From positions 1 through 44,699 of the forward strand of contig SCQD01000305.1 of the NCBI GenBank assembly GCA_004299145.1: a stretch of DNA of 44,699 nucleotides, given 5' to 3'. Both the position numbers and the translations under genes were made by a program. Below, one piece after another: positions 7,072 to 14,811 of the stretch. This stretch comes from Methylococcaceae bacterium. Lineage in GTDB: Bacteria; Pseudomonadota; Gammaproteobacteria; Methylococcales; Methylococcaceae. Every line of letters starts with the position of its first letter. Within the stretch, counting starts at the first letter, position 1. A model generated the notes under the pieces. It was not told the DNA's origin and made no database searches. It saw only the letters and a list, made by a program, of their open reading frames with translations.

Positions 7072-10000
7072 TCACGGCGGGGGCGGCAGGGCGGTGGGCG
7101 GTTGCTGGTAGGGCAGACGGTACAGCGCCAGACGGCCCACGGTGAGCGGCACGGCGATCCAGCACGCGCCGGCGGCGCTGCAGCGGAAGTCGAAGTCCCA
7201 GAGCGGACTGGGCTGCTGGAATTCCGTCGGCAAGCGCAGGGTGAACAGCAGGCGCCGCTGCTCCACATCCCACAGGCGCACGGTCATGTCGCCGCCCACG
7301 GTGGCGAGTTGGCGACCGTCGGGGCTGTAGATGGCGCGCAACACCGTTTGCTCGTGGCCCACCAGCCGCTGCGGCGCGCCGGGGTTGGCGATATCGTAGA
7401 GCATAACCGTTTGATCCCGCCCCACGGCGGCGGCCTGCCGGCCATCGGGGCTGAGGCTGGCCCACAGCAGGCTGTCCTGGGCTTGGCCGATTGCTTGCGG
7501 CGGGCGGCTGGGGTTATCGACATTCCACAGGCGTATATCCCAATCTCCCGTGATTAGAAGGCGTGAACCCGCCTCGTCAAATTCGACGGCGTTAACATCC
7601 TTCCCATCAAGCGGCTTAAAAAAGCGTCCTTGGCCGCTGTTCACTTCAAACAAGCCGATCTGTCCATCAAACCCGGCAGTAGCGAGGCGGCGACCGTCGG
7701 GAGAAAAAGCGACGGCGTGGACCGCAGCGGTATGTCCTTCCAGGGTATGCAGCAGGTTCAGGCCGTCGCCGCCCGGCGCCAGCCGCCACAGCTTGGCCTT
7801 GTCGTCCATGCCCGCCGTGGCCAGCAGGCCGCCGTCGGGGCTGAAAGCAATGCGCTTGATTGCACTCTTGCCATGGGCCAGCGCCTGTTCGGCGAGTATC
7901 TGACCCTGCGGCAAACCATACAGGCGTAGCGTGCCGTCATCCATGCCGAGCGCCAGCCTGGCGCCGTCGGGGGCAAGCGCCGCTGCTTTAGGAATACCGC
8001 CCGTTTCCCACAGCCACTGCTGCGGCGTGGCCGATGACCAGCGCCGCAGCGTGGCGTCGTTGGCGGCGGTGTAGATCTGCTCGCCGTGGCGCGCCACGGA
8101 CCACAGGCCGGCCTCGTGGCCCTGAAAGATGCGCCGGGTGACGCCGCTCATCACGTCCCACAGGCGCAGGGTGTTGTCGCGGGCGGCGGACAGCAGTTGG
8201 CGGCCATCGGCGCTGAAAGTGACACCAAACACGATGTTCTGGTGGCCGCGCAAGGCCCGCAACGGCTGGCCGGTGGCGGCGTCCCAGAGCAGCACTTGTT
8301 TATCGTCGCCGGCCGTCGCGAGCTGTTTGCCGTCCGGGCTGAAAGCAACTCCTTCTACTCGTTCGCGATGTCCTTGCAGCGTGAACAGCGACTTGCCTTG
8401 CCGCCAATCCCAGATGCGCGCTGTTTTATCGAACGATGCGCTGGCCAGGCGGTTACCGTCCGGCGCAAAAGCCAGGCCGTTGGGCGCGGCGATAGCACGG
8501 GTGTGCCCTTCCAGCGTAGACAACAGTTTACCCTCTGCCGCCGACCACAGGCCGATCTTGCCATTCGCGCCGCCGCTGGCGAGCACCGTCCCGTCCGGGC
8601 TGAGCGCCAGCGCTTTGACAGCATCCGCTGCTTGCCATTGCCCCAGTTTATCCCCAGTCGGCAACGACCAGCGGATGATGCGGCCATCCTCACCGCCGCT
8701 GAACAGCCAGCGGCCTTGGGGGGCGAATACCACGGATCTTACGTCGCCAAAATTGCCTGCTTTCGAATCATGCCCTTCCAAACGCCGCAACAACTGGCCG
8801 CCGGCGGCATCGAACAGCAGCAGCGTAGCGCGCTCACCGGCGGCGGCCAGCAGCTTGCCGTCCGGGCTTACCGCCACGCCCCCTGAAAGCTGGGCACCGG
8901 CGCCGCGATACACCCGGTCGGCCTGGCCGCCCATGAGGTCGACATAGCCGGCCAGCAGGTTGCGGGCGTGGCGGCGCGTTTCTGGCACGTCTTGGTCCAG
9001 CGACACGCTGTCCGCCAGCACCTTCCGCGCCTCGGCGTAGTCTTCCACCCGCGCCAGCAGGCTGCCGTGGGTGAGTTGGGCATCGAACAGGCTGGCGGTG
9101 CGCCGCAGTTCGGCGGCTTGGGCTTGCAGTTTGTAGCTGTAGGCGATGAGCGCGACACCGACGGCGAGTACCGCCACGGCCGCCACCGCGCCGGCCCAGC
9201 GCCGGGCGCGCCCTGCCGCAGAACGGGCGGCCTGCGCCAGTTGCCGTTCCTTGTCGGCGCGCCGGCGCTCGGCTGCGGCCTCGGCTTCCAATCGCCGTTG
9301 CTCCTCCTCCCTGCGGCGTTTTTCTGCGTCGCGGCTGGCGATGAGGAAACAGCGGGTGTGCTCGAATTCGGCCTGCACCTCTCGTTCCCGCGCGCCGCGC
9401 GGGAAAGCCGCCGCCGACAGCCGGAATAACTCAGGCTGCCGGCGTGCGGTTGGGGCGCGCTGCGCTCCGTGATCGAGCGCAGCGGCGGCTATCGGCGCAT
9501 CGTGCCGAGCGGCGTCGGCCTGGGCGGGCGGGACGCCCGCGCTCCCAGGGCTGTAACGCTGTGCCCAGTGCGCGCTGGGTTGCCAGACGGCGGCATTTAC
9601 CTGGGTTTCCGCGCTCCCAGGGTTCCACCACTCCAGCGCCCGGGCTAATTCGCCGCCGGTCAGCAAGCCGTCGCCGCCGTCCCATTCCTGTGCGCGCTGC
9701 GACCAGCGGCGGTAACCCTGGCCGCGCTGGTATTCGCTGTCCACCCAGCTATGTAGCCGGTCCCACTGGCGCATCAGCGCTTCGTGGGTCAGGTCGATGA
9801 CGCTGTGGTCGCGCAATTCGCGCCCGTAGTGCAAAAAACTCACCTCCGGCGCGGCGAAAGCGGCGATCACCGGCTCGAAGTCTTGCGCCGGCACGCCGGC
9901 CCAGGCGGCGATGGCGGCCAGGGTTTGCGGGCGGCGCACGGCCTGGCCGTTGTCGCGGCGTTCAGTGACGGCGCGGAACAGGGTTTGCGCCAAGGCTTGC

Positions 10001-11211
10001 TGCGCGGCGGGCAGCGCGTTCAGCACGGCGTCGGCGTGCCGGTTCAGCGCGGCGTCGATGCCGCCCACGGCGCTGACGCAGGCGGCGTCGATCAGCGGCG
10101 TGTCGGTGTCATTGTCGCCACTGGCGGCGTTCGGCGCCGGAACGCCTGTTGCTTGACTGGCGTGAGGGAGGTTGATGTGGTCACGGCTATTAAGTTCCCT
10201 CACCCCGGCCCTCTCCCGCGGGGAGAGCGAAGCGAGGGGCCGGGGGCCGGAAGCGACAGCCCACAAGCGCGCCAGGGCGTGCTGCAAAACGGGCAACTGG
10301 TCGTCCTGACGGAGGTTTTGGACCAGTTCCTCCGCCAAGGCGGCGTCCACGTCGCCGCCGAACACCCGCGCCGGGCCGACGATGGCGCGGTGCAGCTCTG
10401 CCGGCTTCAGGCGCGGCGTCAGGTATTGGGCGCGGTTGATGGCTTCCGGCAGGTCGAAAAAACGCACGCAGTGGCCGAGAAAATCGCTGCGCAGGGTGAG
10501 AGCGACGTAGACGTGGCAAAAGGTCGCGGCCTTTTTTATCTCCCCCTCATCCCAACCTTCTCCCTGGGGGAGAAGGAGTTCTCTGACTCCAGATTCCTGG
10601 GTAGGGCCGGGGTGAGGGCCGTTTACGCCGGCACGCGCGGCCAACAACAGTTCGACAAAAGCTTCCGCTTCATCGTCCGCGTCGGCCACCGCTTCGGCAT
10701 AGGTGAAAACTTCTTCGAACTGGTCCACCAGTATCAGCAAATTGAACGGCGCCACGCCGGTGGGGCGGCGCGCGGCGGCGCTGTGCAGCAGGCTGGTCAG
10801 TCCTGATACGCCACGGCGCAGTTCCGCCGCCGCCAGGGCGACGTCGGCGGTGACGTCTTCGGCGTCTTTGGGCAAGCGCTCCTCGCCCACCAGTTCCCGC
10901 CCCAGGGCGTGGCGGCTGAGCAGGGCTTGCGCCAAGGCCAGCAGCGGCTGGCCGCCGGGGCGCAGCAGCGCCAAACGCCAGTCGCTGCCGGTGCCCAGCG
11001 CGCCGGACGCCAGGCCGGGCAGCAGGCCGGCGCGCACCAGGCTGGATTTACCGCAACCGGACGGACCGATGACGGCGAGAAAGTGTTCGCGTTGCAGGAT
11101 TTCCAGCAGGCGGTCGGTGTGGCCTTCGCGGCCAAAAAAGATTTCGCTTTCGTGCGGTTCGAAAGGACGCAGGCCCGGATAGGGCGCGGTGACGGGGCGG
11201 TAGTCAAACAC
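7072..11211 (-). CDS. nSTAND NTPase with C-terminal WD40 propellers
   Basis: A 1379-residue protein. The N-terminus has the nSTAND1 entry (PYPGLRPFEPHESEIFFGR), a P-loop GPSGCGKSS (49-57), Walker B LILVDQFEEVF (159-169) and LTLRSDFLGHC (239-247). A Lys/Arg/Glu-rich coiled coil (620-670) precedes one transmembrane helix (672-692). From about 775 to the end there are WD40-type repeats (xxSPDGxxLAxxGxDxxxxLWD), enough for two seven-bladed propellers. The order matches signal-transduction NTPases in which the propeller senses a ligand and the NTPase oligomerises. The GTG start overlaps the end of the upstream TIR gene by 8 bases, so both are translated together. At least four segments (about residues 198-224, 320-338, 550-561, 590-611) are encoded by dispersed repeats and interrupt conserved parts. 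A role in defence or regulated cell death is an inference. Confidence 0.88.
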   Translation of the reverse strand: MFDYRPVTAPYPGLRPFEPHESEIFFGREGHTDRLLEILQREHFLAVIGPSGCGKSSLVRAGLLPGLASGALGTGSDWRLALLRPGGQPLLALAQALLSRHALGRELVGEERLPKDAEDVTADVALAAAELRRGVSGLTSLLHSAAARRPTGVAPFNLLILVDQFEEVFTYAEAVADADDEAEAFVELLLAARAGVNGPHPGPTQESGVRELLLPQGEGWDEGEIKKAATFCHVYVALTLRSDFLGHCVRFFDLPEAINRAQYLTPRLKPAELHRAIVGPARVFGGDVDAALAEELVQNLRQDDQLPVLQHALARLWAVASGPRPLASLSPRERAGVRELNSRDHINLPHASQATGVPAPNAASGDNDTDTPLIDAACVSAVGGIDAALNRHADAVLNALPAAQQALAQTLFRAVTERRDNGQAVRRPQTLAAIAAWAGVPAQDFEPVIAAFAAPEVSFLHYGRELRDHSVIDLTHEALMRQWDRLHSWVDSEYQRGQGYRRWSQRAQEWDGGDGLLTGGELARALEWWNPGSAETQVNAAVWQPSAHWAQRYSPGSAGVPPAQADAARHDAPIAAAALDHGAQRAPTARRQPELFRLSAAAFPRGAREREVQAEFEHTRCFLIASRDAEKRRREEEQRRLEAEAAAERRRADKERQLAQAARSAAGRARRWAGAVAAVAVLAVGVALIAYSYKLQAQAAELRRTASLFDAQLTHGSLLARVEDYAEARKVLADSVSLDQDVPETRRHARNLLAGYVDLMGGQADRVYRGAGAQLSGGVAVSPDGKLLAAAGERATLLLFDAAGGQLLRRLEGHDSKAGNFGDVRSVVFAPQGRWLFSGGEDGRIIRWSLPTGDKLGQWQAADAVKALALSPDGTVLASGGANGKIGLWSAAEGKLLSTLEGHTRAIAAPNGLAFAPDGNRLASASFDKTARIWDWRQGKSLFTLQGHRERVEGVAFSPDGKQLATAGDDKQVLLWDAATGQPLRALRGHQNIVFGVTFSADGRQLLSAARDNTLRLWDVMSGVTRRIFQGHEAGLWSVARHGEQIYTAANDATLRRWSSATPQQWLWETGGIPKAAALAPDGARLALGMDDGTLRLYGLPQGQILAEQALAHGKSAIKRIAFSPDGGLLATAGMDDKAKLWRLAPGGDGLNLLHTLEGHTAAVHAVAFSPDGRRLATAGFDGQIGLFEVNSGQGRFFKPLDGKDVNAVEFDEAGSRLLITGDWDIRLWNVDNPSRPPQAIGQAQDSLLWASLSPDGRQAAAVGRDQTVMLYDIANPGAPQRLVGHEQTVLRAIYSPDGRQLATVGGDMTVRLWDVEQRRLLFTLRLPTEFQQPSPLWDFDFRCSAAGACWIAVPLTVGRLALYRLPYQQPPTALPPPP
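9379..9440. repeat. Repeat families A and B inside the nSTAND gene
   Basis: A diverged family-A hairpin (CGTTCCCGCGCGCCGCGCGGGAA) runs straight into a family-B unit ending GGAATAACTCAGGCTGCC. The stretch encodes about residues 590-611 of the nSTAND protein. In the frame used, the usual B sequence CCTTAG would place a stop codon, but this copy reads CCTGAG, so the frame stays open. Confidence 0.7.
9528..9560. repeat. GC-rich dispersed repeat inside the nSTAND gene
   Basis: GGGCGGGACGCCCGCG followed by CTCCCAGGG forms a hairpin typical of dispersed repeats. It encodes the odd peptide SPGSAGVPPAQ (about residues 554-564) in the linker before the coiled coil. A shorter related piece (CGCGCTCCCAGGG) recurs at 9610-9625. 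Confidence 0.55.
10196..10250. repeat. Repeat family C inside the nSTAND gene
   Basis: CCCTCACCCCGGCCCTCTCCC is followed by a GCGGGGAGAG arm and CGAAGCGAGGGGCCGGGG. It encodes about residues 320-338 (the ASLSPRERAGVREL region). The same unit is at about 2247-2290 and 34795-34840. Confidence 0.8.
10541..10620. repeat. Repeat family C inside the nSTAND gene (second copy)
   Basis: CCCTCATCCCAACCTTCTCCC with a GGGGGAGAAGG arm, closed by GGCCGGGGTGAGGGCC. It encodes about residues 198-224 and separates the LLLAAR helix from the conserved VYVALTLRSDFLGHC strand, which are usually much closer in nSTAND1 proteins. Confidence 0.8.
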
Positions 11212-12673
11212 GGGCCACCCCCTGGCGCAGCGTGTCGACGAAGTGCCGCAAGGGTTCGGCGCAGAGACCCTGACGGCAGTTCAGCAGCATCAGTTGGCGG
11301 CTGGGGGGTAAGCCGTGCTCCGGTTTTTGTTCCGGTGGTCCGTCCAGCAATGCACCCCAGACGTGTTTTCCACGCATAGCCATGACTTTGCGGGCGCGGG
11401 CGTGTTGTAGCTGCACCCAGAGCGTTTCGGCAACACCATAGACAATAACCACGCCGTCGTTGTATTCCAACAACTCGTCCAGATATCGATTGTTTACTGC
11501 TGGTAGCCGGGACGATAGGGGCTCCGCTGCCAAGGTGGCGTCCACTTCCATTTCGGCCAGCATGTCTTGCACTTTTTTGCCCAGGTCGCGGTCGGGCTGG
11601 TCGGCGTTGATCACTACGCTGAGGGGGGCGGCGGTCGGTGCCGGGTCGGGCGGCGTGGCGCGCTGGAGCAAGCGTTCGAGGAGTTGCCGGCAAAACGCGG
11701 CAAAATCTTCCGGCGTGGCGCGTTGCAGCAGCGCCCGCTGGGCGGCATCGGCGATGTTTTCCGGGACTATGTCGGGACTGCGCCAGCACAGCCACGGCAA
11801 GTCGCGGCGTTGCGCCGTGGCCTCAGCGGCATCCGCCTGGAGTTGCGCAAAACGGGCCTCGGCCCAGGCGGGTTTGCGGCCCGCCAGGCCGCCCAGTAGT
11901 TGCACCAGCAGATCGGCCTGCTCCAGGTCGGCTTGCAGGGTCCGGGCGTAGCGCGCGGCTTCCGCATAAGGGTAGTGGCCGGGCAGTGCGGGCAGCACGC
12001 GGTGCCCCTGGTTTTGCAGGTCGGCGGCCAGGGTTTCCCATAGCGCCAGCACGTCGTCGGTGGGGTCGGCGATCCAGACGGTTTTGCCGGGGGCGGGTGT
12101 TTTCGGTAACGGGGCGGTTGCGGTGGGGCCGGGTGGTGGCGTTGGTGGAAGCCCTTGTACTTGCCGGGCGAGAATGCTCGCCAGATGATTGAGTTCTCGC
12201 CAGTAGACCCGGTCTGTTTTAGGATCGGGCACCGGCCAGCCCAGGGTCATGGGTTCCGGCTGGTCGATGCCGGCCTGCCAAAACTGTAGCGCCGTGATGT
12301 CGTGGTGGCCGGTATGCCAATCGTTCCGCTCGGTCGGCAGCAGTTCCACCAGGAATACCCGGTTATTGGCTTTGCCGCCGCCCACCTCCGTTACGAAGGT
12401 GTCCATTTCTTTTTGACACCACTCAGATTCCAGGTAGCGCGGTGACATAAAAGCGACGATGCACCGGCTGTCCCGGATGCGTTGCCGCAAGGTTTCATCC
12501 ACGGCGCGCTGGGGCTCCAGGCGGTGATCCATCCAGCACTTGACCGTACTGCCACCGGACTTCATGCCGATGGCTTTTTCCAGCTTGTCGACAAAACTGG
12601 TCACCCAGCCTCGGGTTTCCTCATCGAAAATCTGGTTGTCGGCGTGGGCGTAGCTGATGAATACCTGGACCAT
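11204..12673 (-). CDS. TIR-domain protein with two further TIR-like domains
   Basis: A 489-residue protein. Residues 1 to about 140 are a TIR domain: VFISYAHAD at the N-terminus, CIVAFMSPRYLESEWCQKE at 71-89. Glu89 in the W-C-x-x-E motif corresponds to the catalytic glutamate of NADase TIR domains such as SARM1. After a Pro-rich linker (175-197) come a second alpha/beta domain (198-335, VWIADPTDD start, DLLVQLLGG strand) and a third (350-489, LSVVINADQ, DGVVIVYG, a GPPEQKPEHG loop). Both look like degenerate TIR/nucleotide-binding folds. The start ATG has AAGGAA nine bases upstream. The last codons overlap the GTG of the nSTAND gene, and such pairs recur in bacteria. Probably an NAD-consuming effector controlled by the NTPase partner, by inference. 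Confidence 0.85.
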   Translation of the reverse strand: MVQVFISYAHADNQIFDEETRGWVTSFVDKLEKAIGMKSGGSTVKCWMDHRLEPQRAVDETLRQRIRDSRCIVAFMSPRYLESEWCQKEMDTFVTEVGGGKANNRVFLVELLPTERNDWHTGHHDITALQFWQAGIDQPEPMTLGWPVPDPKTDRVYWRELNHLASILARQVQGLPPTPPPGPTATAPLPKTPAPGKTVWIADPTDDVLALWETLAADLQNQGHRVLPALPGHYPYAEAARYARTLQADLEQADLLVQLLGGLAGRKPAWAEARFAQLQADAAEATAQRRDLPWLCWRSPDIVPENIADAAQRALLQRATPEDFAAFCRQLLERLLQRATPPDPAPTAAPLSVVINADQPDRDLGKKVQDMLAEMEVDATLAAEPLSSRLPAVNNRYLDELLEYNDGVVIVYGVAETLWVQLQHARARKVMAMRGKHVWGALLDGPPEQKPEHGLPPSRQLMLLNCRQGLCAEPLRHFVDTLRQGVARV

Positions 12674-12785
12674 GCGGGTGTTTCCTTGTCGTTGCGCTGG
12701 GGGATCGCCCAGCCATAGCCATGCGAAAAATCTGGTAACTGTTCAGCACGCTTTGAAAACGGCGGCTTTATCTGCAACATCTTTA

Positions 12786-12956
12786 CCGTAATCGTTCACG
12801 CCCCCCCTGCTTTGTTCTGGTTCCCAACCTCCAGGTTGGGAACCCGGTCTTGGAAGCTCCAGCTTCCCGTCAAGACGCAACACCGTGTCGTTACGCTCCG
12901 CATATACGCGAAGCTGGAGCTTCGCAGACCTGGTTCCCAAGCAGAGCTTGGGAACC
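12786..12956. repeat. Composite repeat region upstream of the TIR gene
   Basis: This fills the 306-base gap between the TIR gene and the methyltransferase gene. It starts with a unit, CCGTAATCGTTCACGCCCC, that is also present at 14656. Then follow GGTTCCCAACC-TCCA-GGTTGGGAACC (12819-12844), GGAAGC-TCCA-GCTTCC (12852-12867), CGAAGC-TGGA-GCTTCG (12909-12924) and GGTTCCCAAGC-AGA-GCTTGGGAACC (12932-12956). No promoter for the TIR operon was evident among them. Confidence 0.8.
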
Positions 12957-12979
12957 AGCGGAACTAGCGGACCGCAGCC

Positions 12980-14515
12980 TTAAACCACCGCCAATGCTTT
13001 GAGTAGAGGCAACTGTTTTTCGGCAAATTCCCTGGCCTGCTCGGTCAGTTCGGCCAGGTTTTCTTCAGCGGTTTTCAGCATTTTGCCTTCCTTGATGATC
13101 TGCTGGTTTTGCGATTTTAGAATGCCCCAGACGAAACCCGCCCAGGCTTCCGGCTGTGTTTCGCCTTGGGCGTTTGCCATCAGGAAGAGCTGGGCAAAGC
13201 GCGATACGCTGATGCCTCCGCCGGTCACCGGGCTGGCCAGATAGCTGATGTCCGAGCTGCCCCTGGTCAGGTCCATGACGCGGGCGTTGAGTTTGTCGGT
13301 GTGGGGTTTGGCCTGGCCGACTGCGGCTTCGTCCTGCGCCAGGGTCAATGTGCCTTTGCCGATCAATATCATGATGGCTTGCAGTAATTGGGCAAACACT
13401 ACGCCTTGGGGTTGCAGCAACTGTTCCAGTTGGCCCAGCGTTTTGGGCTGGTGATCGGCCAGTGCGTCGAGTATCGGCGCGTAAACCGATTCTTGCAGGG
13501 ACGCTTTGCCCAGCACGCTGTTGACCTCGAAAGTCACGTCCGCGCGATGTTGCGTCATGACGATGCGGGGTTTTCTCAGCGCTTCGGCCTGTTCCAGGGC
13601 GGAGAGTTTGCGTCCGCCTTTGACCCAGTAATCGCGGCGGAATTGTTGATTGATCATGTAATCGCGCACGGTTTCACGGAACGTGGCGTCGGAGATGGCT
13701 TGCAAAAATTGCTGCTGCTCGGCGGTCATGTTGATGATGTCGACGTGGTCGAGGTAGTGCGCCGAGCAGGCGTAGTTGAGCTTGGCCGGGGTCAGCCAGT
13801 CGCTGAATGCGGCGAACGGCATGGGTTCCCAGTCGCGGTTGAAGTATTCGTGCGCCAGGTAATTGCGGTTTTGCCCTTTGATCTGTTTGATGCGTTCGAC
13901 CACGTGCGGATTGGCGCGGGCATACATGGGCTGGGTGGCCAGCAGCTTTTCGGTGAATTCGATGGCGGCGTCGATGCGACCGACGATGCCCTGGCCGGGC
14001 GCGCCGACCACTTTGCTGTGTTCGGTCAGCAGGTGGCGCATCGGCACCATGGCGGCCCAGCCGGGCTGGGTGTTGTAGCTGATGTACAGCACTCCGCCGA
14101 CCTTCAGCTTGCGGCACACGAAGTCCGCGATGACGGCGCGGTTTTCGTCGGAAATCCAGCTCCAGATGCCGTGCAGACCGATGTAGTCGAAATCCGGCAA
14201 ATCACTACGGCTGCAAAATTCGGCAAACGACTGGTCGAACAGTTGTGCACCGGCGCCGGAAATGGCCGCCAGATTTTGGGCAAAGCTCGCCTGTGCCGGG
14301 TTGAAGTCGGTGGCCCACCAGCGGCTGTTCGACGCCGCCGCGTGGATGTTGGTGCTCATGCCCTGGCCGAAACCCAGTTCGCAGCAGGTCGCCATTGCCG
14401 GCAGGGCATAGCCGCCGCTCAAAAATGCCAGTTGCGCGCGCAACGGGTTGAGTTCGGTGTAATAACCATAGGTGTAGCCGATGTCGGCCACGTAGCCGGC
14501 GGTCCAGTCGTTCAT
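12980..14515 (-). CDS. SAM-dependent methyltransferase with methyltransferase regulatory domain
   Basis: A 511-residue protein. Residues 1 to about 180 form a class I Rossmann methyltransferase domain: an N-terminal Tyr-rich segment (GYTYGYYTELNP), motif I CELGFGQG (45-52), ATDFNPAQ for the second strand, and DFDYIGLHGIWSWI. The middle (about 210-310) corresponds to the methyltransferase regulatory domain (PF10119 type), with NRNYLAHEYFNRDWEPMPF as landmark. The C-terminal third is helical with no recognised motif. Homologues are often close to surface-polysaccharide or adhesin genes, but the substrate is unknown. The gene stands alone, flanked on both sides by repeat clusters that share a 19-base unit. 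Confidence 0.82.
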   Translation of the reverse strand: MNDWTAGYVADIGYTYGYYTELNPLRAQLAFLSGGYALPAMATCCELGFGQGMSTNIHAAASNSRWWATDFNPAQASFAQNLAAISGAGAQLFDQSFAEFCSRSDLPDFDYIGLHGIWSWISDENRAVIADFVCRKLKVGGVLYISYNTQPGWAAMVPMRHLLTEHSKVVGAPGQGIVGRIDAAIEFTEKLLATQPMYARANPHVVERIKQIKGQNRNYLAHEYFNRDWEPMPFAAFSDWLTPAKLNYACSAHYLDHVDIINMTAEQQQFLQAISDATFRETVRDYMINQQFRRDYWVKGGRKLSALEQAEALRKPRIVMTQHRADVTFEVNSVLGKASLQESVYAPILDALADHQPKTLGQLEQLLQPQGVVFAQLLQAIMILIGKGTLTLAQDEAAVGQAKPHTDKLNARVMDLTRGSSDISYLASPVTGGGISVSRFAQLFLMANAQGETQPEAWAGFVWGILKSQNQQIIKEGKMLKTAEENLAELTEQAREFAEKQLPLLKALAVV

Positions 14516-14569
14516 AAATAGCCTTTTCTGATAAGTTTATGGTGATGGCCGGCCACAGAGAACACGCAT

Positions 14570-14618
14570 CGTTCCCACGCTCGGCGTGGGAACGATGCCC
14601 GGGACGCTCTGTGTCCCG
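14570..14618. repeat. Composite palindrome, repeat family A
   Basis: CGTTCCCACGC-TCG-GCGTGGGAACG (14570-14594) followed by CCCGGGACGC-TCT-GTGTCCCG (14598-14618). It has the same order and spacing as the copy at 1963-2014. Confidence 0.85.
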
Positions 14619-14655
14619 TATTCACTGGGGAGGCCGTTTTTGTTCTGCAAGCTGC

Positions 14656-14680
14656 CCGTAATCGTTCACGCCCCCTGCTT
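14656..14680. repeat. Direct-repeat unit shared with 12786
   Basis: CCGTAATCGTTCACGCCCC followed by CTGCTTT, the same unit found at 12786-12813 (which has two more C). A second shared piece (GGTGTCGTTATGC here, CGTGTCGTTACGC there) lies 40-75 bases further in both. The two copies flank the methyltransferase gene in direct orientation. Confidence 0.65.
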
Positions 14681-14745
14681 TTTTATGCGAAGTCCCAAAG
14701 AACCCCGACGGTGTCGTTATGCGGGAGGCAGAGCGTCCCTGGATG

Positions 14746-14806
14746 CGTTTCCACGCACAGCCGCCGCGAAGCGGAATCACTAAGGCTGCTTGAGAGCGTG
14801 GGAACG
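14746..14806. repeat. Repeat B nested in the loop of repeat A
   Basis: The arms CGTTTCCACGC (14746-14756) and GCGTGGGAACG (14796-14806) are a family-A hairpin whose three-base loop has been replaced. The loop now holds a family-B unit (about 14760-14794: GCCGCCGCGAAGCGG...CTAAGGCTGCTTGAG). Confidence 0.8.
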
Positions 14807-14811
14807 ATGTT

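Noticed and set aside
13388-14521. Long plus-strand frame opposite the methyltransferase-regulatory-domain gene (377 codons)
   Set aside because: Antisense shadow; the minus-strand protein has a clear SAM motif and regulatory domain.
14586-14783. Small frame between the methyltransferase gene and ypjD
   Set aside because: Built from repeats A and B; no ribosome-binding site and no family similarity.
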